Positions 55,980-64,000 of a stretch of 64,000 nucleotides of DNA are shown here, one piece after another. The number at the start of each line of letters is the position of its first letter. Position 1 is the stretch's first letter. The notes under the pieces were generated by a model that was not told where the DNA came from, made no database searches, and saw only the letters and a list, made by a program, of their open reading frames with translations. Origin of the DNA: Margaritispora aquatica. Taxonomy: Eukaryota > Ascomycota > Leotiomycetes > Helotiales > Discinellaceae. Location: assembly GCA_007644065.1 (NCBI GenBank), contig VJWN01000041.1, positions 34,187-98,186 on the forward strand. The letters are read 5' to 3'. The position numbers and the translations under genes are program-made.

Positions 55980-57100
55980 AAAGTTTCTAAGCTATAACCA
56001 TCTTTACCCCTAGAGACTTAATATGATTAAGATGCTCTAATTGGGTCTCTTTCCAGTCCATGTCATTTTTATTATGGCTCTTAAATATATAGTTGGCTAT
56101 AGTCTTAGTAATACACTTACGTTAGCGACGTACCCGGTTAGTTAAAGGTATGATATTTAATCTCTATAATCGTAGAGTATGTCTAATATCGCCTTCTTCA
56201 CTTTCTTTTTCGCTTCTAGTAGCGATATCCAACATCGGTGTATCCTCACCGCTCTTCTTAGAGTAGATATCGGCGTTTAGAATCTCCAAAGTAATGTCGT
56301 GCTTAGGATATTAGTCGAGGGTTAGGTGTTGAGTACCTAGTAGTATATTACTATTCTCTAGGAGAACAAGACTATTAAGCAGGGTAGCTATTAGGATATT
56401 ACTTCCTTCTTCGCTTTCAATAGCGATTTCTAACATTAGTGTATCCTAGCCGCTCTCTTCAGAATGAACATTAGTTTTTAAAACAATCGTTTTATCTGAA
56501 GTAACATCGTGCTTAGGACATTCGTTGAGCGTTAAGGGTTAAGTATCTGTTGGTATGTTACTATTCTTAGAGAGAACAATAAGGGTAGCTGTTAGAATAA
56601 GGCTAGCCTTGCCTTTAGGAGTAGGATAAGGGGTTTATTCAAGTAAAAGAGATCTAGTCACTTCTTTGGGGTTATCATCCGTCAGATCAATATAATTGCT
56701 CCTGTGGATATATTTACTAAGTAAAGTGATTGTCGGATTGTCTATTTAAGGCATTATATTAGTCAAGTATGACTGTGGTGGACCCTAACCTAATAACTTA
56801 CTCATATTCCTATCAGCTAACAAAGCACTTCCCTTGGACTTCAAATTTCCCGTGGATTTATGTGATGAAAACTCTACTTTAACCTTTATATAAGCGATGT
56901 CTTCCGGAATTAATATCGGGTCATTATTCTAAGTAGGGTTGTGATGTGAAACCTCTCCACAGAGGCGAAGCCGAAGTGCTTCAGTCTCTTTGACATCTCT
57001 AGACGGCGTGGATTCCCTTACTTGCGTTGAATCCTTATCCGTGACCAGAATAGACAAGGTTGTCTCCGTCTTAGAGATGTTTGGCTACCTACTTAGCATA
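55980..57100 (-). pseudogene. Unidentified protein with a duplicated internal segment
   Basis: A minus frame from about 57100 (ATG, MLSR) reads PNISKTETTLSILVTDKDST, SHKSTGNLKSKGSALLADRN (about 56870-56815) and SNYIDLTDDNPKEVTRSLLL, with rather few stops (TAG/TAA). Two consecutive segments, CPKHDVTSDKTIVLKTNVHS.. and YPKHDITLEILNADIYSKKS.., are copies of each other. The C-terminal part is basic and helical (KETQLEHLNHIKSLGVKM). Ser/Thr/Asp-rich composition suggests an intrinsically disordered, perhaps nuclear protein. Family not recognised. Confidence 0.45.
56190..56605 (-). repeat. Two-copy direct repeat of about 205 bp
   Basis: Copies are roughly 56190-56395 and 56396-56605. Shared blocks include AGCGATWTCYAACATYRGTGT and TCGTGCTTAGGA. 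The copies keep the same reading frame and have diverged clearly. Confidence 0.7.
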
Positions 57101-58405
57101 GTACACAAGGTACAAGTTAAAGGTTAAGGTAGAATCTTTATTACCTTTAATTCTAAATGAATCTAGAAAACATTAGCTAGTACTAGAGTAACTTGGTGAA
57201 GCAAGAGTACCTTTAAGCTAGTGCCGGAAGGCACTGTGAGAAACACTGGTGTTGTTGCTCCCGACATTGTGAGATGTTGCAACTATGCTATTGTAGTATA
57301 GAATGTAAGATTGTGATGCGACTAGAATAAAAGTAAGGAAGTTAAAGATATTTAGGAAGTCAAGGGGATGAGCTACCTTCTTATACCTTTATAAGTCGGT
57401 GCCTATCCTCGAGATTCTTATACGTACGTACAAGTATAACAGTGTCAACCTTGACGGTTTGAACTAGCTCTAAGCATATAATTATTCTGAGTCTCACCGA
57501 GTTATTATCTCCTTCCGAAGAGTATGCCTATTTATACAGCGGAAATGCACTTGCTCATCCATCATGCATTCAGCCACCGCACCAAGGACATGAGACGCCT
57601 TTATAATTTCGTATATATATGTAGCTTTAAATCTACAATCTACCCCGAGGTAGATTCATTGACTTCGTCTACCGGATTCGAATAACCCCTAAGGGGTTTA
57701 TAGATTTACATGTTGTCTTGCTAGAATGGGTCTTCCTGTTAACGTCTAAGTGAGGATCCTAACTTACCTCTTTTTAAACTTTACCTAAACGGAGATAGGT
57801 ACTCCTACGGACTAGAAGAAAACATACGAGCTGCTACTTACGGTCGATATCGTGTTTTCTTCTTTATACAGACCCCGCCGAGGCAGATTCCTACAACAGG
57901 GTGTCCATGACTAGCGTCTTGCAGAATGATGTAGAGTAAATCAATACAGCGAGAACAACGGATTGTATCTCATGCATCGCCTATTTCTATTTTAGTTATG
58001 AGTGTACGCGCGGTCTTCTCTGTATTATATAATGTATAGAGGTGTAGGATTAATTAATTATTCGAACATAGATACTGGTATTCCTACCGATACGAGTACT
58101 CTATCTGTGCCTTCCGTTTTACTATAGGCCTTTTGGTTAGGTGAAATCGTTTCTCTAAGGCGGCCGATTCTTATAAGTATCGACCTTCCCCCTCGATTTT
58201 CGAACCAGATTCTCTATCCTTTACTCACTAACTATTCTTTCTGTAAAATTCAAAAATTTTAACTATTAAGCTTCTCGACTATCAACACCACCAACTATCA
58301 CCGTCACTATCACACACTATCACCACAATAACCCTTATACCCGATCTAGGATATAGACAAGCATCGTTACTCGATTAACGGCGAAGGGCGTCGTCAAATC
58401 TTATA
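57101..58405. other. Intergenic, no gene recognised
   Basis: Less RIP-like than most of the window. It contains a small palindrome (57684-57698) and a CACTATCAC-rich stretch (58275-58325) just upstream of the next gene that looks like a 5' leader. Confidence 0.4.
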
Positions 58406-58769
58406 ATGGTAAAAAGCAGAAATCTGGCTATGGACAAAAGCCCTAAGAGTAAGCTGGCCATACCTCCGAAAGATACACCCAAACTCAAAGCTGTACATAT
58501 AGAGAGCGGACAACATATTCCCTCGCTCGTTATAGCTACAAACCAACAGCTGGATCAGAATCAACCCATTGACATATCAGGTGCAAATTCTCTCGGTACT
58601 AACAATTCCCTATTTCCTTAGTCACAAATGTATACCTAACATATAATATAAGGCTTAATTATAGAAGTAGTTTCTATAGACGTGGCTGATTTATTGTCGC
58701 CTATCCTGGCTATAAGTAAACAACTTGGCCACGACCAGCCTACTAACGAACCGCATAATATATACCACG

Positions 58770-58822
58770 GTAAGTCAGCTCCCATTTCTCTGAACTGGAG
58801 AGATACTAACACGTATTGTTAG
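58770..58822 (+). other. Predicted 53-nt intron
   Basis: Consensus GTAAGT donor, perfect TACTAAC branch site and TTAG acceptor. Its removal joins two frames (CACG and GCCTATCC) without a stop. Confidence 0.75.
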
Positions 58823-60087
58823 GCCTATCCGAAGAAGCGGTCCCGATAGATTTGTCTAATCCCTTAGAAGAGACGGCCTTTGTGGATATAACTAATGGAC
58901 CGTAATACCAGCTCCAGAAGACCTCGACCAGACGAGCTATCTTCAATTTTCCCGGACTCGGTGATAGAGTAAGCGAATTACCTATTGTTATTATCTTGGA
59001 CCGAAACCTAATCGTTGCCGGCCCTAGCCACGGATACTACGGACTCCAACAGAGCTCTAGACGCTTAGATATCGAGCCTAATACTTCAGGATCTCCTTTT
59101 CTCCTAGATCTCGGTAATGGCACGTCCGAATTGCTAGCAACTACCGGTGCTGGTTAGGACTTACGGTAAGCCGATATACCACAAGCATCTTGGAGCAAAC
59201 CCTCCACTAGTGCTGGCCCTAGCTACTAGTACTTCAAACTTAAATAAAGGTCTAGAATCCGATATACTAGACGTTTCAAGGATAATATAACTTTAATTTT
59301 CAATCGAAATATTAATAAAGATAGTGAAAGTTCTAGTCTAGTACTAGCTATAGTCACCTCGGATTTCAATAATAGAGGTAAGGGCGAAATTGAGAATGAT
59401 ATAGCTACTAAGTCTATCGTAAGTCACCTATTGTAAATACTTGAGCTTAGCTAACGATTTTTAGCTAATAAGAAACCAGACTTACAACGGGCTGCCGAGC
59501 TAGTCTAGTTCTAGCCTATCGATAGTCTTAGAAATCCCTAGACTCGGATATGAGGGCGATATAAGTTCTATAGGTTCTTATAAGTTATTTATTTTTAAAA
59601 CTTAAGCTTAGTTAATATATTCTAGTATTTAAAAAATTAATTATGCACCAAGTAAAATTATTAAGCGGGCTAGTTTACGAGAAGTTCGTAAAGCCTTAGT
59701 AGCCTTAGATCTATATAATAATGCGAGGATAAAGAAGCTAAGAGTAAAACAATTATAAAACCTAGTAAGTTTTCTCCAGTATACGTTCGTAGACTTAGCT
59801 AACATTTTACAGCCCGTCGCAGCTCGAGGGAGAGAGCTTTCAAGGACTATAAATAAAATAATAGTCTTTAGATACAAGAGGTTCTTAAAAACTTACAAGA
59901 AATTTATAGTAAATATCTAGAAGCTACGAAGGATATTAGTCTTGTTCAAGCTTATATCCAGAATATAAAGGGGAGTATAGTATCCGAATTCAAACTAATA
60001 ATATTAGACGTGAAGATCGAGCCTTAGAACGAGTAAAGGATCGACAATTCACACATAATAAAGGCGAGAAGTGCGGTAGGGTTGGAA

Positions 60088-60105
60088 GATAGATAGATAG
60101 ATAGA
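60088..60105. repeat. GATA microsatellite
   Basis: Four and a half GATA units. Confidence 0.8.
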
Positions 60106-60420
60106 ATTTAGAGCTAATAGGAACTGATTCTATCTAAACTAAGAGAAGCTAATCCAAACATTTAAACGCTAAAGATCACCAACCTTCCTCCTCTATAATA
60201 ACCCCTAAGCGAGCTAAAGGATTTGTACTCAACCTTGAGACATCTTGACGGTATATTAGGCTTTCCAGGTTTTCGTTTACCAAACGGCACTCTAACGCTA
60301 TTAGCTAGCGCTATTAAGGGAAATATAATATTTACCAAGTCCGGCAAGGACGGAATAACATGGAGCCCAAACAAACAAGCTCGATTACGACGAGGATCGC
60401 TAGGTAACTGCGAGGCATAA

Positions 60421-60845
60421 CCTCCTATTGTATTTTTCTTTGCAAAGTACATTCCTACTCTCGAAGTATGTATCGATTTAGTAGAATACCATTATCACCT
60501 AGATTTATAACCAGTGATTGATTGTATGCCAAGAATACCCACCACCTTCCTATAATAATAGTAAGTTCTTCGATTACTTGTTCGTCGGTTCATAGCAGTG
60601 ATTTGAGATCGCTGCAACTTAGGCCAGACCGCAAGCTTTCGGTGGTTAGATATTTACTTGGATCGCTAAGGAAAAGTCGATAAAAACTCATTTTAAGTAG
60701 CTCGAGAAGATATCGAGGAGGATAAGAGAGCCTATTATGATTGTTTAAGAAGTAAGTTTAGAAACCGAATGGCTACTCACCTGGCTACTTCGACCTGCTA
60801 CCTCTACTACGAGAAACGCGGGCCTACTGAAATGCCCTACCCCTC
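60421..60845. other. No gene recognised
   Basis: Nothing supported. Confidence 0.4.
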
Positions 60846-61115
60846 GCTTAGCCGCCTCCAAAGGTACCCCACTCTCTACCATTTACCTCCTTAAATAACA
60901 GGTACCGGATAGAAAGTATACCTCCTAAAGTAAAGGTACCTTTTAAACGACAGGTACCAAAAATAAATTATAACCTTTAAAGCAAAGGTACCTTTTAAAC
61001 GACAGGTACTAAAAAATAATTGTAACCTTTAAAGCAAAGGTACCTTTTAAACGACAGGATACCAAAAAATAATTACAACCTTTAAAGCAAAGGTACCTTT
61101 CTAATAATAAGTACC
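60846..61115. repeat. 52-bp tandem repeat, about 4-5 copies
   Basis: GGTACCTTTTAAACGACAGG begins at 60935, 60987 and 61039 (52-bp period). A degenerate unit lies on the left (from 60846) and a shorter one on the right (61092). Each unit carries GGTACC and CTTTAAAGCAAAGG. Confidence 0.85.
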
Positions 61116-61689
61116 TATTCTAATTTTGTACACCCCTAAGCTTGGGTACCTCAACGGCCGAAAGTAGGGCCGACCAGGAAGAAATTTATATCAATTCCTA
61201 AAAATAATAATGTTCTAAATTTTAAATAAAGCAACTTCTCTATTGGAACTCGTGTATAGTGCCGTGAACTGTCTCTTACACCTACTAGAAGTAGCGTTTT
61301 TGGTTCATAACCTATAAAGAATAGAATTATATAATATATAGGGCTTAGATTATAGCAAACACTTTATAATTCTATAGGAGAACAAGATCTAGAACCCTAA
61401 GAAACGTCCTATTAATGTATTCTTAAAAAAGCACGTACTCAGTATATAGCTTACACACGCTCGGATAAGCCGACGAGTTACCTACCTTGGAATCGTCTTT
61501 GGCAACCAATATTTGACGCTAATCAGTAAGTGGTAAGCCTTAATACTTCAATTAGTATACAAGACTAAAGGGGTAAAATACTTCCCTTGCTTTACGCCTA
61601 TCTAATCATAAAGTTATTCCCTAGCTACTTTTCATAGCTTTTAGATTCTTTTGAGGAGAGAAGAGCGAAGTTCTTTTTAATAGCTATAA
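61116..61689. other. No gene recognised
   Basis: TA-rich sequence; nothing supported. Confidence 0.4.
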
Positions 61690-62488
61690 AACAGGGCGGG
61701 GTTAGTGTAATACGTAGGTTATAAAGCTGGTAGGCAAGAAGCCGGCATATTCAAAGTCTACGATATAAAGGTCGCCATCGTTCGTAAAGATAAAGTTTCC
61801 CTCGAAAGAGATCCGAATAACAAGAAGCAAAGGTTATTATTACAAAAATCGATTTCTAAGTTGTTTGCTTCTAGTAAATTCGTAACCTAGTAATAGGGTG
61901 TATCAGTACTAATATCTCTAGTACTTTGAATAACTTACCTTTAAACATTTACTATAAGTTATCAACTAAGAGATACTCAATCGAAGCAGTAAGTATCTTT
62001 GAAAAGGGGATGCTTAATAATTCCTCCACCTAACCGGCCCTAGGGGTAGCGTTGTCAGGGACTTCGAAAGAAAGGAAAAGTTTAATTGCCTTGGAAATTT
62101 GGTTGAAGTATGTGTGTGTAAGATCTCCTTGTCGAGAATTCTTTAGTGTGTACCCCTAACGTACTCTATAATAATATATATAGTATGGGCTTCTTTCAAG
62201 CACGCAGTAAATTTTGGGATCCGAATACCGGCCCTTTTATGATGGGGTAGTGTTTCGAGAGCCTCGAAGGCGAACTGTTGTTGGATAATTCTAATATAGT
62301 TTAATCTTAATAAAAACAGTCATATTTCGAGATGTGTACACGATAGTACGTTTACCACGACGGCGATATAGTCTGTAAAAGTCTATAATGTCCTTATCTG
62401 ATGAAGTAGTAACGGCATAGCGGCTAGTGGTGAGGTCCGGTACCGGGTTAGAAGAGGTATGCAAAACTAAAATAAAATGTAACCACAC
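61690..62488 (-). pseudogene. Aminoglycoside-phosphotransferase-like (APH/choline-kinase fold) protein, RIP-inactivated
   Basis: The frame from 62488 contains VTTSSDKDIIDFYRLYRRRG and TIVYTSRNMTVFIKIKLY (about 62420-62295), which resembles the N-lobe Lys strand of fungal APH proteins. It continues with GIRIPKFTACLKEAHTIYII, then TAG where the pattern suggests Trp, then VRGTH (about 62230-62150). A weak middle part follows. After a frame change comes FEGNFIFTNDGDLYIVDFEY and AGFLPTSF (61805-61725), the metal-binding DFE strand and following loop. The catalytic HGD is not recognisable. Fungal APH-like proteins are numerous and their substrates mostly unknown. Stops are TAG/TAA. Confidence 0.7.
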
Positions 62489-63100
62489 TTGATTGAATAA
62501 CAGTGTACTCTGTTGTATTCTATTAAATACAATACTAGCGGCATTATGGAATGTTGGAGCTACGCGTAAAGATAAGGCTAGAATAGCCTGCCGATCCCTG
62601 ATTACACGAGTTCTTTACCCCACTATTTATTTCCTTAACTTCCTTTACGATACTAAAGAATAATCTGATTACAACCTCCAGAATATTCAAACATAATTAA
62701 CTATAAAGTTGATGATAACAACGATATAGTTAATTATATCAAAGGTTCAGAGGTATCCCAACTGTTCGTAGAGTTTCTTCAGAGGGCGGGCCAAAGCCTC
62801 ACGTTGTTATACGCTTAAACATCGACCTAACCATTAAGTTGGATGGAATATATGATGGCTACCGACTTGCTATAGACTTGGACCGGTGTCTTAATAGAGT
62901 CTTCCTATATTACACCTCTACCTTACAAACTGCGTCAATGCAGCCCTATCTACTTTCGAGTTTGAATTGAATGTAGTCTGGACGGTCGAGAATATTATTT
63001 CTACAATACGCCAGCCCTACAGCCGACTTACTCGATTTCTGCTTTACGGGAAGGCTTTATATGCAGCCAGGTAGCAGAATAGAGTATTTCGATGGATGCC
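62489..63100. other. Intergenic or decayed coding, not resolved
   Basis: A plus frame near 62920-63090 reads NCVNAALSTFEFELNVVWTV, with few stops, but no family was recognised. Confidence 0.3.
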
Positions 63101-64000
63101 GTGATTTTATATAAGATCTAATATAATAATATCTAGTATATTCTGACTTCCAATTAGTTCCCAGTTCTTTATTGCCCTTCACCAATGGGGAGCAGTTGGC
63201 TGGAATGTCTATCGAGTGGATAGGGGTTCTTTTCAACAGCAAGAACCTGAATGTTATACCGGGTGAGACTGGGTTTCACGATATTATTGGTTATAACTAC
63301 AAGACTGTTGGAAGGAGTACCGTAGTAGAAAAACTACCACTCGCTCGAGGCACATTCTCCTCTACGAGTTTTAGACGAATAGTTAGGTATGCTATTCAAC
63401 GGTACCCGACATCAACTACCATATGATCCTGCCACTCCTCCAAAGTGGAGACCAAGAATTGGACAGCCCTATCTATATCCCAAGTCTAATAAAGAGACTA
63501 CATACAGGTCCAATGCCAACCAAACTACAGTAGGGGCCTCTGCAAGTTCTGTGCAACAAGATTATCCCTCTGAATGGAATTGCATGTTGAGGATAAATAC
63601 TGGTGCGCCTCACTTCCGCTGGGAATATAGTACTCTTCTAGCGAGACAACTGCTCTACCTACTATGCAATAGGTCACAGCTCGTCGAGTAACTTCGTTGA
63701 AGGGACGATAATAGAGGTGAGAAATACGGTATTCTACTTTGCCAAGTTGCCTGGATCTACTAAACAGCTTCGTCGCGATGGGTTTCATTGGGTTGAGGAT
63801 GTCGAGCGCTATGTGTATGTAGGCAGCAGTGTCTTAGTATAGATTAAAATCACTAGGGTAGAAAAGAATGAGGAGCTAAGTTCCAAGGTAATGCTAAGAT
63901 CTTCACTATTTGACGCTAAGGTTATAGTGTCTAAATTTGATTTAGAAAGGTTCTTATATCTAACATATAAACCTTAGGTCGCGAAGCGTAATGCCGTGCA
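63101..64000 (+). pseudogene. Unidentified coding remnant at the window edge
   Basis: Several plus-strand open stretches follow each other: 63172-63426 (PFTNGEQLAGMSIEWIGVLF..), 63389-63691 (YDPATPPKWRPRIGQPYLYP..) and, in the first frame again, 63690-63830 (NTVFYFAKLPGSTKQLRRDG, VEDVERYVYVGSSVLV). Frame changes and TAG/TAA stops break continuity. Composition is protein-like and less RIP-affected than most of the window. Family not recognised. The minus-strand frames at 63057-63242 and 63525-63788 are likely shadows. Confidence 0.35.

Larger units (their letters stand above)
58406..60420 (+). pseudogene. Unidentified gene with a well-preserved intron, RIP-inactivated
   Basis: ATG at 58406 opens a 71-codon clean stretch (MVKSRNLAMDKSPKSK..) rich in Ser, Pro and Lys. 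After three nearby stops the frame continues to the intron at 58770. Past it the frame reads LSEEAVPIDLSNPLEETAF, RAIFNFPGLGDRVSELPI, SGSPFLLDLGNGTSELLA and so on, interrupted only by TAG/TAA to about 59560. A later helical segment, SLREVRKALVALDLYNNARI (about 59660-59725), follows in another frame. A last clean stretch (60223-60420) reads LDGILGFPGFRLPNG. The low-complexity N-terminus and helical C-terminus do not match a family I know. It may comprise two genes. Confidence 0.45.

Noticed and set aside
57684..57698. Palindrome AACCCC..GGGGTT as a terminator hairpin
   Set aside because: Bacterial-type terminators are not expected in this fungal DNA, there is no T tract and no converging gene end.
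1..64000. Alternative genetic code with TAA/TAG read as Gln
   Set aside because: Stops also fall at positions where known families have Trp, start and active-site codons are altered too, and LTR comparison shows CpA-to-TpA mutation directly. RIP explains all of this.

Overview
This window comes from a filamentous ascomycete (Pezizomycotina-type) genome and is almost entirely a gene and transposon graveyard shaped by repeat-induced point mutation (RIP). TA dinucleotides are strongly over-represented and CA/TG depleted. Nearly every recognisable reading frame is broken by TAA or TAG where the surrounding alignment expects Gln or Trp. The two LTRs of one retroelement differ at exactly six sites, all CpA-to-TpA or TpG-to-TpA. 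Introns of 48-53 nt with GT..AG ends are still visible in four decayed or nearly intact genes, which fits a filamentous fungus. No rRNA, tRNA, CRISPR array or bacterial-type operon was seen.

Left part (1-10,617): decayed host-type genes, including a folylpolyglutamate synthase (790-2,262, +) and a fungal kinase-like gene with a Glu/Arg coiled-coil N-terminus (3,617-5,875, -). Several coding remnants of unknown identity and two small tandem repeats lie among them.

Centre (10,622-23,888): a 13.27-kb Ty3/Gypsy LTR retrotransposon, bounded by 243-bp LTRs and a 4-bp duplication, transcribed on the minus strand. From right to left it carries 5' LTR, primer binding site, gag with zinc knuckle, aspartic protease, reverse transcriptase, RNase H, integrase, then an unusual 6-kb cargo, polypurine tract and 3' LTR. 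The cargo is (i) two paralogous genes on the strand opposite to gag-pol, tandemly duplicated together with their upstream regions, and (ii) a roughly 870-codon sense-strand gene whose C-terminal half has the HxD..H..R arrangement of Fe(II)/2-oxoglutarate dioxygenases. This accessory module is the most interesting system in the window. All its genes now carry RIP-type stops, so the copy described here is dead.

Right part (23,889-64,000): more decayed host-type genes. In order: J-domain protein (-), short MADS-like ORF (-), ferric reductase (+), coiled-coil protein (-), CSC1/OSCA-type channel (+), GH18 chitinase (+), a membrane-protein remnant (+), a fungal protein of unknown family (-), an almost intact pseudokinase (-, one premature stop), a second MADS-like ORF (+), a repeat-containing unknown (-), an unknown intron-bearing gene (+) and an APH-like kinase (-). 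Minisatellites with 16-, 52-, 55- and 57-bp units are scattered between them. At 45,677-46,151 there is a hAT-type MITE with a perfect 8-bp target duplication. The genes do not form a pathway; the common thread is that they look like duplicated copies inactivated by RIP.
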